From Gossypium raimondii (taxonomy: Eukaryota > Streptophyta > Magnoliopsida > Malvales > Malvaceae): a stretch of 64,000 nucleotides of DNA. The stretch is from assembly GCF_025698545.1 (NCBI RefSeq), contig NC_068577.1, positions 11,051,501 to 11,115,500 of the forward strand. Reading direction: 5' to 3'. The number at the start of each line of letters is the position of its first letter. Position 1 is the first letter of the stretch. The translations under genes and the position numbers were made by a program. Of this stretch, positions 23,814 through 42,391 are shown piece by piece. The notes below the pieces were generated by a model. That model searched no databases. It was not told the DNA's origin and saw nothing but the letters and a program-made list of their open reading frames with translations.

Positions 23814-25810
23814 ATGGCTCCGAAATCCGATAACACCGAAGGTACCACCGTCTATTTCTCTTCTTCATTCTTTTCAGATTTTAGGCGTTGATTTTTTAAT
23901 TTAATCCTAAAGGGAAATTTCGTTTATTACCCACTTATATTTTGTCTTGATTGATTGAAGCTCGATTCTTATTTTTTCTTCTTTCTAAATCTCTTTCAAA
24001 ATTTATTTGCAGCAATCGTGCTCAACTACGTGAATGAGGCAAGCCTTTTTCTTTCTTTTGGTTTCTGTTAAAGTCTTACGTTTAGATTCTAATTTCTTGT
24101 TCTGGTTTCAATTAGGTTCCATTATTTTATTCGTTATTTGGATAATTTATATCAAGGCCATTGTTAGAGGAAATTTAGTTATTAGACTCTGCATTGAAGT
24201 CTTTTTAGTTATTAGACTCTGCATTGAAGTCTTTTTAGTTATTAGATTCTGCATTGAAGTCTTTCTTTTCGTTATTTCTCGCTACTCACTTTGATACATT
24301 TTCCTTCATTTTGCGTAATTTTCTTGACTAGCAAATAGAGAGTAGATCCTTCAGCTGTTAGGCAATGAGATTTCATCTTAATTATGTGGCTGCCTAACTC
24401 CATCCACACGTAATTGCAAATTACAAGAAAAATGATAATAATTATTAAAAAAAAAAGGTTAGTGAGAGTATTCATTTGATGAGAGTAATTACGATGTCTT
24501 TTGATAATTTGTTATGAAGTGATATTTCATCTTTAATTATGTGGCTACTTAACTCCACTCACAACTGTAATAGGAAAAAAAAAAGATACCAATAATTATA
24601 AAATGGAGGTTAACTAGACTATTCATTTTGATGAAAACTATCACAGCTTTTGCTGTACAATTTCTTTTAAAACGAAATTAAAAAAGAGAGAGGGGGAGAG
24701 GATTGAGATAAATAACCATTCACTGATAGTGCATTTCTGCAAGTACTTATGATTCCTTGTTGAAATCTGTATTCAACCTGACGTTTCTTTTTATAAACCA
24801 GCAAAATCGTCCTCTAAATTCTCAAAATGTTGCCGATTCTCTACAAAAGTATAACCTCAAAAAGGCTTCCATTCAAAAAGCACTGGATAGTCTTGCTGAT
24901 AGTGGAAAAATTTCATTCAAGGAGTATGGTAAGCAGAAGATATACCTTGCTCGTCAAGACCAGTTCAATATCCCCAACAATGAAGAGCTTGCTTCTATGA
25001 AGGAAGAAAATGCCAAACTGCAGGAACACCTTAATCAACAAAAAAAAGCAATCACTGAGGTTGAGGGAGGTAATGAAATGATAATCCTTGAACATCAGAT
25101 TAGTATTCTGCTAGAAGGGGTAGCAGATATCTTTTTGAACATGTCAGCCCTTGTCTTAAGATTCTAACTTTTCGGTTTTACTTTTCTATTTCCCTTTAAG
25201 GAAATGTTCTCAAGTTGTGTCATGTAAACATGGGTATATACTGTTGTTTCAGAAATTAAAAGCTTGCAGTCTAATCTAACTCTGGAACAGATTCATGACA
25301 AGGAAGCTAAACTGAGGAAAGAGGTAAGGGTTATGACTAATTTACCAATATAGGAGCTTTTCATTCCTCTTTATCAAAACTGGTTGCAGATGTTTCTGCC
25401 GAAATAAGTGAGAAATAATTTTGACATTGTTTGTTATGCATCAGGTTAAGGAAATGGAGGACAAATTAGTTAAATTGCGTGGAGGAGTAACTCTGGTTAG
25501 GCCAGAGGAAAAAAAGGCAGTTGAAGCCATGTATTCTGAGAAAATAAGCCTGTGGAGAAGACGGAAAAGGATGTTCAAGGATCTATGGGATGCTATCACA
25601 GAGAACTCACCTAAGGATCTAAAGGAATTCAAGGTTCCAAAGCTCCATTCTTTTAGCAGTAATCCACATTTTGCACCATAAAAGTTATCTGACATTGGCT
25701 TGTGTTTGCAGGAGGAACTGGGAATTGAATATGATGAAGATGTTGGTGTGAATTTACAATCAGTCTCTGAGCTCCTTCAGCATGGGAAGAAGCGGGCCAG
25801 AGGTCAGTAA
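23814..25810 (+). CDS. HOP2: HOP2 homologous-pairing protein (TBPIP family)
   Basis: Six coding exons were read: 23814-23841, 24013-24038, 24802-25069, 25253-25323, 25445-25633 and 25712-25810. They total 681 nt (226 aa), the length I recall for Arabidopsis AHP2/HOP2. It opens MAPKSDNTEAIVLNYVNEQ, then an N-terminal winged helix (about residues 10-75, LDSLADSGKISFKEYGKQK). A coiled coil follows (about 85-145), then the C-terminal region with RRRKRMFKDLWDAITENSPK and the end HGKKRARGQ. HOP2 works with MND1 to stimulate DMC1/RAD51 strand invasion between homologues in meiosis (family knowledge). The second intron uses a GC donor (GAG followed by GCAAGC at 24039). The gene is convergent with the IST1-like gene. 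Confidence 0.93.
24176..24265. repeat. Three 30-bp tandem repeats in HOP2 intron 2
   Basis: The unit TTAGTTATTAGACTCTGCAT plus TGAAGTCTTT is repeated three times at exact 30-bp spacing (24181, 24211, 24241), with one C/T change in the third copy. Near identity indicates a recent expansion. Confidence 0.9.
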
Positions 25811-26498
25811 CTTAACGTGAAGCGGTACATACTTGGTCATCAACTCAGACTCAGATTTTGGTATTTCTCTAGAGATAATATGTTCAGATATTTGTAGTTT
25901 CTTCATCCTTGTTAGAGGTCTAAACCGTTACTTCTGGATCCCACAGAGTTCCTCTTTTAAATGCACGTTACATGCCTATGTTATTGTTAGGTCATTTATG
26001 TAAAGCTAGGTTTTATAGACTAATAACCTTTGGTTATTAATATTACAAGCCAAAGCATATTATTCTATGAGCAGCCTATTTGAAGTATGAAAAATCTTAA
26101 GTCTTAATCCATTATCTTTTCTGATGATATTCCTTGTTTAGATTGTATGTAGTATTTTCTATAGGAACTTGGTATAGTATAACAAAATAATTAGGCTTCA
26201 CAAAAAGAATCATTCTAAAATATTTTACATTAAGTTTACATCTGATTAAAAATAACAAAAGAAATATCAAAGACCAAAACCAACTTATACACTCAACTAA
26301 AGCTATATTTGCAACTCCATGGAACTTACAAACATTTAATTTATTCGCGCTCCTCAATATCCTGTCACTTGGTCCAAGTCCTCGAAGAAAACATCCCCTT
26401 ATTTATGGTAAAGTGTCGTTTACCTTTCATCCATGTGTGCAGTGGGTTTTCAGGTCGAGTCTCCACCTTCAAGCCAACATGAAAGCTTGAAGGAAATA
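25811..26498. other. Convergent intergenic region, no gene seen
   Basis: This stretch lies between the stops of HOP2 (+) and the IST1-like gene (-). It is AT-rich and holds the two 3' UTRs. No coding signal was recognised. Confidence 0.45.
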
Positions 26499-28220
26499 TC
26501 AGTCAAGTTTCTTTTCTGAGTGCTCACCACCATTATCTGTATTTAGGACCTTGCCTTTAAGCTTCCTTGCATTCAAATCAAAACTTGAACGACGGGAATC
26601 ATATTTATCATCATCACTCTCATAAATAACCACTTCCTTCTCCAATAGCTTGAGTGGGTCCACTTCATTGAATGACATTGTCCTAAGGTCTATGATTCCC
26701 TCTGCTGATCCTTCACTTGAAGAAGGACTAGACATCTTGATTTCTGGTGTCTTCTTGGTATGATTCAACTCCACTGCTTGACTGCCATGATTTTCCATAT
26801 CTTTAGAATTTGCTTCTTGTTTGTCAGACACTGTGTTCTGTCGAGTATTGGGACCATTCTGATCATCAGGATCATAGGAATCAGACCGAGAGAGTTCCAC
26901 AGCTGCTCTTGCAGCTGCTGCTGCATAGGCAGCTGACTCAAAGGCTGCTTGAGCTGCATCAGCTACATCCCTGTATTTTCTCCTTGTTTTTGTTGAATCA
27001 GAGAACTCATCATCATCTCCTGCATCATGACTTGCCTTAACTGATGTCTCCTGCTTCTTGCTTACATCCAGATTTCCCTGTATTGATAACATAACCGGCA
27101 TGCCATTAGTTATTTCTATATTCTAGTCAGTTGATCCTTATAGTAAATTACATACCTCGCTGGAATCAGTGGTTTCCTCGAGTTGTAAAGCAATGCCGTA
27201 CTCGGCAGCAATCTGGTTGAGCACATTCCTTCTGCTCTGCAAGTCTGGTTGTCTGGTTGACAGCTTCTGTATAATCTGTGGAAGCCAAAGAATTAAGTTA
27301 TAGCATACTGCAGAATCTGTATTATGCCAGTCAAAAAGCCACTCACATTTCACAAGATTTGCTAGGATCTTATAATATCAATACTAAAACTCTGAAATCT
27401 GTAGATTTCCTTCACAAAGCAACCACTAGTAAGCACAATGCAATCTCAGGAACACTGTTCAATATCAGATGCTACCTAAATCTAACAATAAGGTTCTGGT
27501 ATATACTAGTTTTTGACCCTAGGCAGAAAGGATAAAAGTTAATAGATATATTGATGAAATCAAGACTTACCTTAGCGTTCACTCCACAATTGTTGCGCAG
27601 CTCGATTGCACGAGCAGCGAATTCTTTGCCGTAGTGAGATGTAAAAACAGCACGAATCTCTAGAAGCTCGGGAAAATCCCCACACCTTGAAGATGCAAAG
27701 AGCAAGCCGGTTATAGCCTCCTTGAGCTCGTCAGGGCACACTCTGCAACAGAACACAAAGAGAGGATTATCAAGAAACTTGAAAACCCGACAAGGAAAAA
27801 ACAAGGAAATGATGGAGAAACATAACCTGTCCTGCTCAATGAGATGGAGTCGTTCAATAACGAGATTACAATACCCTTCAAGTATAACAAAGACATCCAA
27901 CATGTTTTGCTCCTTGATCACCTGGTCAACCTGTCGAAACAACCCCCCCCCCCCAAACCAAGGTTAGAATTTAGATCCAATGAGAAAAAAAAACATATTT
28001 TCCAGAAAAGAAAGATGGATGAAATCATTGTTACTCTAAGAAGAGCCCGATCATGATGGGAAAGTTGAAGGAGCTGTACAACATCGGAACGAGCTTGGTT
28101 GCAGCGAATCTGACGCTGGTTCTTGAAAACAGCAAGACGAGAAATGGCAAGAGTGACTAGTGATTTGAACTTGGAAGGCTTGAAGCCTCGTCCAAGAAAT
28201 GCAGCAAGCTTCTTTCCCAT
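26499..28220 (-). CDS. IST1-like protein (ESCRT-III associated)
   Basis: Five coding exons were read in transcript order: 28220-28035, 27930-27827, 27742-27571, 27275-27156 and 27077-26499. They total 1161 nt (386 aa). The IST1 domain spans about residues 10-180, with FKPSKFKSLVTLAISRL, QARSDVVQLLQLSHHDRALLR, ILEGYCNLVIERLHLIE and ELKEAITGLLFASSRCGDFPEL, all hallmarks of the Ist1 helical fold. The C-terminal half is low complexity, with an Ala-rich run near 245-265 and acidic and Ser-rich tracts. IST1 proteins regulate Vps4/SKD1 and LIP5 in multivesicular body sorting (family knowledge). Plants have a dozen ISTL paralogues; which one this is cannot be told here. Intron 1 has a run of 14 C (G on the coding strand) just before its acceptor. 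Confidence 0.9.
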
Positions 28221-28239
28221 AAGCTTTTGCCAACTGCAA

Positions 28240-31200
28240 ACCTACCTCTCACTGTGTGTGTATGTGTGTAACAGGAGAGGAGGCTTTTAGCAGACAAAAG
28301 AGAAGAAACAAGGCAAGGCTTGTGTTATGTTGTGTTTTTACGTCCCAACCAGAGGGAGATAAGAGAGGTAGGCAGCGTAGTCTATATGGGACCGGTTACG
28401 TGTTCCATGCGATTTCTTGAACAGCCATGTCATTTTTATAAAAGTCAATTTATTATTTCAGTCCCTCTACTATACTCAAATTTGGAATGTGGTCTCTACA
28501 CTTTAATTTAATATTATTTGATCCCTACTTTATAATATCCTTAATTAGCCTAATAGTTAATATCATTAACTATTTTAGTTAAAATTTATGTGGACTCAAA
28601 AAAAAAAACTCTTCTTTCAGGTTTCAACATAATAAATTTCATGTCGGCATGTTCAGCTAGAATTTAGAAATTTCTTTTAAAAAAATAACAACTGGAATAG
28701 TTAATTAAATTAATTATTAATACCAATTTATGATATTATAAAAGTAAATTGATAAATGTCAAAATTACATAAACTTTGATTCAATATACAATATGATACA
28801 TAAACTTTTATTTGGTGTAATAATACATATAAAATTTTGATTGGGGTTGAGTATATACACAAAATTTTAATTGTGATTCTTGTAAACATGTAAAGAAGTA
28901 AATACATCAAATTATTTTTATAGTGGATAAATATAATTATTTATGCATTTAATATATAAAGTTAAAATTTAAAACGATGTTATATAGATAATTGTTTTAG
29001 TAATTTATAAAAATTAGATAAAATTAAAATTACACGAATGAAATTACAAAAAAAATTCATGTATAAGATTACAAATGAGACCAAAGTTGATGTATGGATT
29101 CGAAATGGGAAATTAAATGTAAAGACTAAATTTACATTTAAGTATAATAAGCTGACAAAAAAAATTTTGACCTTTCTAAAACAAAATTAAGAATGCGTGA
29201 AAGGGAAACCGAAGAAGAAAAGAAACAAAGATTTAAGACGCGGTTGGGGCGTCAGTTTCGAGTGACACGCTTGAAATTAACCCCGTTCCCCATTTTATCA
29301 CTACACACGCATTCTCAGGCACGTGAACAACAACCAAAGGGGAAAAAATCACAACATGAATTTTTGTGCAGAAAATGGAATTATCTTTTTTATCCGAAAA
29401 TTAAATATTAGATATTATCTTTAAAAGAAAAATATAGATAACTAATGTGTCATTACAGCTTTTCTTTCCTATTAAAAAATAGAAATTTTTTAAAAAGAAG
29501 CGTGATTTGCACAAAGGGCAGGAGAGCGTAGCTGGCTGGGAAAAACCTCACTTCAATCAGAAGCTTCGTTTCGTTTTCTGTCGTAAAGGACTTTCCGTGA
29601 GAAACCAAAAACAAGAAAAAAGTATTAGTACAAAAAATGTAATAAGTAGAACAATTAATTGTTTGTTGTTTCAATTTAATTAATATTGGGACAATGAATA
29701 AGCTATGAACATAGATACTTCCGTCAATCTTTCTTGATAAGCCATGCATTCAACTCAGGATTTTTCTTTTTGTACACAACAATTTAAAACAGCAAATTAA
29801 TTTCGGTAAAAAAATCCAACCTTGGAATGATGAAATTAAAATCAATCACGCGTCTAAACCTAATTACTATTTAAATGATTATTTTTGTAATATTTATAAA
29901 GTCAAAATGTCATTATTTTTCTTAATTGGAGTGCTTTCTTTTCCTCACTAGCCGAAAATAAAATCTAAAGGAACCCCAAGACTTTGATTGGTTTTTTCCT
30001 TTATCTTTGTTATACGTGAAAACAGATTGGTAAAAGTGACGGGACTCCGTTTATTTACCACCGTAGTTGATTTGACACCCAACAAAGCTAATTAATTTCC
30101 TTCATTTAAAAAAAAAAAGTTATCCCCAAGCTTCAAGAATTTATCGATGCAACAATTAACCGTTTCTTTATTGGCTGATAAATTAACATGAATTTATCAT
30201 ATTTCTCATGCAACTGATCACTCAATGATCGTTATCGCTATAACTTATTAAACTACTGCTTCACATATTTGGCTTTGAAAATGTAGATAGTGATTTTCCT
30301 TTTCTTGTGGGAAAAAGGGGTAACCCGATTTATTCGAATCAAAATCTAGTTATAATTTTGTTCTTTCGAATCGTATAAAGAAATTGAAAAGCAAAAAAAA
30401 TCTTTTATTTATAAAAAGGATACTTACGAGTTAATCAGCGTTTTATTTTTGAAAATGGGAAATAAAAATTTTAAATTTCAACTAAAAACAAAAAAAAAAA
30501 AACAAAGAACTTCCAAGTTAATTATTTTACCGTGGTGGGTTTGACGTTAAAAGAAAGCAAAACTAATAAGTAAAATACAAGAAAAATGAGTCTTCTTTCG
30601 TATTCATAATTAACAGCACACAAACATACAAAATTATATAGGTGCAGGGGAAAACCACTATTTTCTAATTCCATTCATCTGTGTAACCGTTGTTCCTCCT
30701 GAATACGCCAAACCCCCAAAAGCAGCCTCCTCACGCAATATCACAGAAGCCACAAACTAAACGTTGCTTTATTTGGAATCACTGACTCTAGCCTTGCTTC
30801 CATCAAAAGAGGCCATTCAAGTCACACTACCACAGCCTTCTCTACTCACGGGGTACTACTACATTACCTACCTAAATTTAGTGTTTCTAAATCCAAATTT
30901 CAAGTTTTATTGAGAGAGAAACAACAGGAGGCAAGAAAATCTATCACGATTAGATTAAAACGAAGACCCATACAACAAATTTAGGTTAGACTGTAGCGTT
31001 TCCAGCAGAACTTAAAAAGACCACACACTTTCAAGCTCACCACAAGTTTTAGACTAGCTTACACATTGCACTGATATTGATCAATATGCACATAAGTACC
31101 ACTCGAGCATTATAAGTTGATGTGTTACTCATCCAAAAATTGTACAGAGTTCCAACCTAAGCCTTTATTTCCATATGCATTTAATTCCTTCGTAAAATCT

Positions 31201-32832
31201 ATGAACAAGAGGATTTATAGGTGCATCAATCCTTCAAGGACAAGATTTCCCCCGTCAACAACATAGAAAAACCCTCATTATCAACTTATTTAGTTTCTTA
31301 TTATGATGGTAATTTAGAGCCAAAGAACAAGAAAAGCTTCAAAAGAAAAAACAACGAACCCAGTTTCAAAGCTCAATGAGTAAAGCATTAAGGCCCTACA
31401 AGCAATACAACTAAAATAAGTAAAGGGTTTCCATGTCACTTTACAGCACTAATATTGCTGGCAATTTATGTTTTCAACAAGATAACAGAAGGAAGCACGG
31501 GAAAGTTTTTAACAAAGGAAACACTCCTATTGCACAAGATTTATTTCTTCAGCAAGTCATTAAAATTCAAGGGTAACAAATGAGATACAGGGGAGGACTT
31601 TGAGATTTGATAAGACAGATTCTAGAGCTCCAAAACATTTTAAGAAAAGAAAGCTACTGGAGTTCTCAAGAAAACGCAAAAATAGACAATGCTGATATAA
31701 TGATATTGAAAAATACTTACAAGAATTGGGGAGCACAGGTTTTACACCCTAAGAACAAAATAGAGAGGATCAAATTAAAATATTAATGTTTTCAACAAGA
31801 AAAATTGCAAAATGATAGAGGAACTAGGCAAATAATTACTCACTGAGATGGACTTTGACTTCAAGCTGACTCCTTTACGACCAGTGCAAGTGCCTCCAAG
31901 ATGATTGAGCCATGGATCAGATATAATGCAATTTCATTAGGACATGCATATCTCTAGAAAAGGTCAAAAGAATTTTAAGAAGTACATCTCTAACAAAACG
32001 CAACAAAAAAATATCAATATAATCACAACATATAGGCACCACATAAAATTACCAAGGCACCACAAAAGCATACATAGGATACAAAAAGGTTGGCTGGAAG
32101 CAAAGTACAGAATAGTAGTGACCAAAATACATCTCTAACAAAACCAAAGAATCAATATAATCAGTTTTTAGGGCGTCAAAAACAGCTCCAAATAAACAAA
32201 CCAAGGTACCTTCTCCTGGGTGCCTTTTAAGCTTTTAAGCACTGGAGGGTTGCCTCAAAGCAGTAGCAGCTATCCTGAATGAAAAATCAAATTAGACTTC
32301 CCAGAGCTCAAACCATTCTGATAAGATAGAAAAACAAAAGTGACACAACTAGAAAATTAACAAATGGAACAGCAAAACCAACAACAATAAAAGACCAGTA
32401 GAAACTAAAATAAAAGGGCAAATACGAAGGAGTCACCTTGCCAAGTTTAAAGAACAAATTTTGTTCTATAAACTCATAGGAAACTGAATATATTTTTCTC
32501 ATTATTCAACAAAGTTCAGCAGATAAAAAGATGACAAATTTTCACAATGGCCATATCAAGAATGATTACAAGAGATAAAAACGCCTTTGGCTAGTTGTCT
32601 TACAATAGAAAAGTACATTCCACTGAAAGAATCGCCAGTAAAGAGTACTCCTGACCAAACATCAACCTTTTGACTTCAACCATGCCAAAAACAGTGCCCA
32701 AAGCTCTTTGTCCAGCACAGAGAAGATAAAAGACAGAATTCCCAATGATTAGATATCTAAATATGAGTTAGGTCATAATGTACAAATATCTAGCGCAACA
32801 CATTTCTGGAGACATAAAATCAGCAACATGTT
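28240..32832. other. Long intergenic region, with exon-like segments on minus strand
   Basis: About 4.6 kb contains no confident gene. The part 28430-30590 is AT-rich, with repeat-like phrases (CATAAACTTT near 28780-28810). From about 30600 to 32830 base composition is more balanced. On the minus strand some segments look like exons bounded by AG and GT, for example about 32276-32216 and 31920-31845, and a short open reading ending near 30660. These could be spliced 3' UTR of the PRP4 kinase gene or a non-coding transcript. Confidence 0.35.
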
Positions 32833-37872
<5,040 letters not shown>

Positions 37873-40577
37873 TGGGAATTAATTGCAGAAAATCTAGGGT
37901 TAAGATTAGGGTTTTTTCAATGTGATTGTTTTTCTTTTAATATTCTTGGAGCGAAAGAAAATAGTTTTACCTTTTTATTTTCGTTTTCGTATTTATGGAC
38001 TGTTTTCTGGCTTTGGGATTTTGGGCTGCTTGATTTGGGGGCCGCTGCTCTTTCGTACGTGCCGGTTTGAAGCGTGTGGCGGCTATATAAATATAATTTT
38101 TTTTTCTCTAAATTTCCAGGGATACAACTTGTAAGGACTCAGCAATTAGTGTCTTTGGTTTAAATATATCAAATTCTGGCAGATTAATTCAATTACTATG
38201 GGTATTATTATTAATGTAATAGAAGGTAGATTCAAATGTCTTAAAGCTTAAATGAAATTATTCAAAAATATATATTAAATTTCCTTATATTTGAAATTAA
38301 ATTTATATCTACTAAGTTAAACTGATTTCACCAAATTGATTTGGTTTGATCAATTTAATCAATTTGACCTAACTTTTACTAATTCCTAGCAATTTGGATA
38401 GAACTATTATAAAATTTTCAAATTTACTACGAATAAATCCTAAGATTGTTTATACGTTTTGGTACAATATGATATGTTATACACATATATAATTTTATAC
38501 ATAAAAATTAATTTAATTTAATTTCTACATATCGATAATGTCATTTTACATGTACATAGTACATCTACAAATAATTTTATTTAATTTTTAATATATACAA
38601 TTTAATAAAATTAATGTTTCATATATGCGAATCCCAATGGTAGCCTATTAGTTGGGTATTCATCTACCTTACAAATAATTAGAGTTTCAATTATCATTGT
38701 ACCAATTTTTTTCATATATACATTTAAATAAAATTAAAAGATCAACAAAATTCAACTTAAAAAATTTCACATGAAATCATAATTTTAAAATTTATCCCAA
38801 TTTACAACTGAAAAGTAATTATACTGTTCGAAAAAAAATAGCCCAATTTACAACTGTAAAGTTATTATACCGTTGGAAAATAAAAATTATAGTAAATACC
38901 AAGAGCAAAAATATAATTAATTCCACAATTAAAAAAAAAAGAAGCTCTTTCTTATCTGGGTTAATTTAGTAAACTTGGACTAAATTTTAAATTGATCTCT
39001 TTTAATTAAATCCTTATGATATTTATATTGTTTTTATTGAATCATCAATTTAGGCATTAAATACCTATTCAAATATACCATGCATTATTTTTAAGGTACA
39101 ATGATCAAAATGTAAATATGTGTATACTCATTACATAAATATCTTAGATTTGACGTGTTAAAAACACAACGTTATTAGATTTAGGATAATATATTTTATT
39201 ATGTTCTATCCAAATTGTTCATAGGATAATTATACACTTGCTTGCAATTTAACCCATATGTTTTAAATATATTTTGTGCTAAATTTGAATTAGAATTTAT
39301 CACTAAACCTAAAAGTAAAAAAATAGTTAAAATAAAATATTTTACTATTCATCTATTTTAAATTTAATCTCTAGAAAAGAAAAGAGTGCATGATACCACA
39401 AATTACTTTTGAATAAATCTTTAAAACCATATTATAGAACTATAGCATTTCGTGATTCATTGGTACATCAACTTTGATTCTCTATTAACCAATAATCTGA
39501 GACCATTAACATGGTTAAGGCCAAACCCGTTTGAAGTTCAGATGCAACAGGGTACTCTTTCTACTACTATGTTACTAAATATAGAAATATTTTCAAAATA
39601 AAAATATTTTTTCGATATAAAACACTCATGTTGATAAAACGATTTGGGCCCCTTTTTTCAATGCTGAATCGATGACCTATGTATAAAGGGAGAAGAATTC
39701 TTTGAATTTGAAGGAAAAAAAAGAAACAACTTTGCTGACAAATTACAATTATACATTATACAATTCTAAGTACAATTAGAAATTCCAAATTATATGTAAA
39801 TTATTTATTTATTATTTATTATTATACTTTTTAGTTTTTGATATATTTTCTATTTTGGTAAGAATAATCCTCCGAATACTCGGTCTTGGATGATGGTTTA
39901 CTTCTTGGATTTAAGAATGTAAGTCTAACTGTTATTGCTATTAAAATTCTTTTATTAAATTTAGATTTATTATAGGGTTTTTTTACATGGTTATCAAGGT
40001 GTGTTTTATTTTTGGAAATAAAAAAGATGGACTAAATTTCAAATGTGTGAAAAGTACAAGGATTTAGAGCAAAGACAAAAGGAAGTTATACAATGCTCCA
40101 AATTAAACATTTTATTTGCAAAATCAATCAATTATTGAAATAAACTATCATCATGAATCTGTAGAATCCCTTTTTAGCAAAGCTTTTTCACATTTAAAAG
40201 AAGGGTTACAGGCATGAGGTATTACTATCAGGTCAATTATTGGAATTGGTTTTCCATGGTTGTTTAAAAGTGTTAAGATAGGAGATGTAGAACCAAAGAA
40301 TATTTCTTCTTTTGACTGTTTCTCTCAAAGTCTTCGATTTTTGGAATCTGATTCTGCCACCCCAAAAAGATGAAATTTGATTCATTATATCAGTTAACAA
40401 AGACTCGAAACTTTTCAGGTAAATGCTATGAAAGTGCCATATATACAAGTGAGATATGGCTAAACTGATAACCACACTGCTTTGAATCATTTATTTTCTT
40501 TGAGGCTGTAATAAACAAAAAATCTTGATAAGAAGAACAGTGTAGCATGTTGAATGTTTGTTTTGCTTTATTCCGAT
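37873..40577. other. PRP4 kinase 5' flank and AT-rich intergenic DNA
   Basis: The first about 200 bp contain the likely 5' UTR and promoter of the PRP4 kinase gene. The rest, to the HMA gene, is strongly AT-rich and no gene is seen. Confidence 0.4.
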
Positions 40578-41105
40578 TCATCTTCGGAAAGTGCGAAAAA
40601 TCCTCTTCACCATGCTCATTGCGCTGAGAGGATTCTTGTTAATAACAGCAACTTGCTTTCCATTACTAGGGTATCTACTGGTGAGTGTTACCTTCTTCTC
40701 CAACACATTCACCAAAACTGAGTCTGTCTCTGCCAATCAAAGAAGGAATACATACAGTTGATTACATTATTGTATTTGAGAAGACAATTTTAAAACAAAA
40801 GTACCCTTCATTCTTGACATTATGTGTGCTATTCTCCTTTGACACTCTGCACACTGAATATCGGCTGAGAGAACAACTTGGTGGACCTGTTCTCACCAAA
40901 CATAAAACACAAAACACAAAACACAAAACACTACAGTTCATTAATAAAAGAGAATACAACAAGAGATAGAAAAAAAGAGAGTACTAACAAGTGGCATAGA
41001 TAAGGATTCAACAGAGGCAAGGCTACTTCCAGGAAGCAATAGGCTTTTTGGGTTGTTAAGTTCAATTTTTGTGACCTCCTCCTTGGCTTGACCAGGATGA
41101 AACAT
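40578..41105 (-). CDS. Small heavy-metal-associated (HMA) domain protein
   Basis: Three short exons were read in transcript order: 41105-40989, 40886-40805 and 40729-40578. They total 351 nt (116 aa) with consistent phases. No single-frame ORF reveals it. The first exon encodes MFHPGQAKEEVTKIEL. The second begins the HMA fold VVLSADIQCAECQRRIAHIM, with the metal-binding CxxC at Cys51 and Cys54. The third completes the fold (TDSVLVNVLEKKVTLT) and ends RIFRTFRR. There is no C-terminal CaaX box, so it is not an isoprenylated HIPP; it belongs with the plant HPP / copper-chaperone-like proteins. Such proteins bind Cu, Zn or Cd or act in stress signalling (family knowledge). The 5' exon is the least certain part. 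Confidence 0.75.
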
Positions 41106-42391
41106 GGTTTCTTTTATCCCTTAATGTAAACACTCAAAGGTCTTCATACAGGAGAAAGAAGGTAACAGGGTTCAATCTGGAGCTGCAACCAAAGTGAAAA
41201 TAAAAGGAATGGAAAAAGATATAGGAACAGCAGCTCCTGCTGTAACTCAACTACAACTGATGGTGCAAGCCCATCTTTTGGAGATGCTACAATTTGGAGG
41301 GTGAAGAAAGAGCATCTTAAACTGGTAAAGGGGAAAAAAAGGGTCTTTTTAATGCTTAGTTCAAGAAGATGCTTCATTCATGGAGGGTACCCCACATTCT
41401 ACTTTTATCCTCATTTTGTTTTTCTCATCCGTAATAATTCTTTAAAGAAGTTGCTTGTGAGACCAAATTCGTATCAATGTCCCACTTTTAATCCATCATG
41501 ACAAAGATTAGGTAACCACAAGGAGATTTGCTTTAGAATGAGACACAGACTCTTCAAAATTTTAGGAGGATACATCTTAATATGACAAAACTATAATCTT
41601 GAAAAGGCAGGATAATATAATATAATGACAATGAAATTCAACTTAAACCTAGGATGCTATTTACTGCTGTTAAACTTTCAAAAGGATAGAAGTGTTTCTA
41701 TCTGCTTCCCTTTGGAGTGCATTCTTATAATTGCCCATTTTCTAGCTTAACGTCTGGGAATTGTAGCATTAATTAATAGCAATCCTTTATTAGAAGTCAT
41801 AATCGTTTAATTCCTAATAATCAAATGTAAAGTGATGAAGACAGGGAATAAGCTCCTTAACCGAGATGATTACGACATGGATTAATCACTGGACCTACCA
41901 TTGTCGCTGTTCTGCTACGGTGTGATACTCGTCACAAATTATCAGAAAAAGTCTGCATAGTTGTGCAATTGGCAAGAGCCAAGATTCGACAAAATTCCCA
42001 ACCAACCAAACATTCAGTTGCGCCCATATCTGTCAAAACAACCCGCATCACATGTCGATTGTCGAGTATCCATGCAATGCTTTGAGCTCATGGTTGAAAC
42101 ATGCAACAAAATAAACGTGTACATATATATATATATATATATATCTCTTTTTACCCTACAATGATATACAGACTACATAAAATCAGAATCTTCAAGCAAC
42201 AATCTAAAAATAGCCTAAACGTGGATCGGACTTTGCAAGACGCAAAGATAGATGCCATTGACTTCTCAAAAGAACATTTCCAACAAAACATTGCGTACGG
42301 GAGGTGCACTATGTACATGAAGGAAAATAAAATCCAATGAGGGAAAAAAAAAAAAAAACCAACTCCAAAATCTCCACTGAGAATGGGTCGA
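41106..42391. other. Intergenic, no gene seen
   Basis: This region contains the HMA gene promoter and the 3' flank of the BAH-Agenet gene. A (TA)n microsatellite lies at about 42122-42145 and an A-run at 42343-42357. No coding signal was recognised. Confidence 0.4.
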
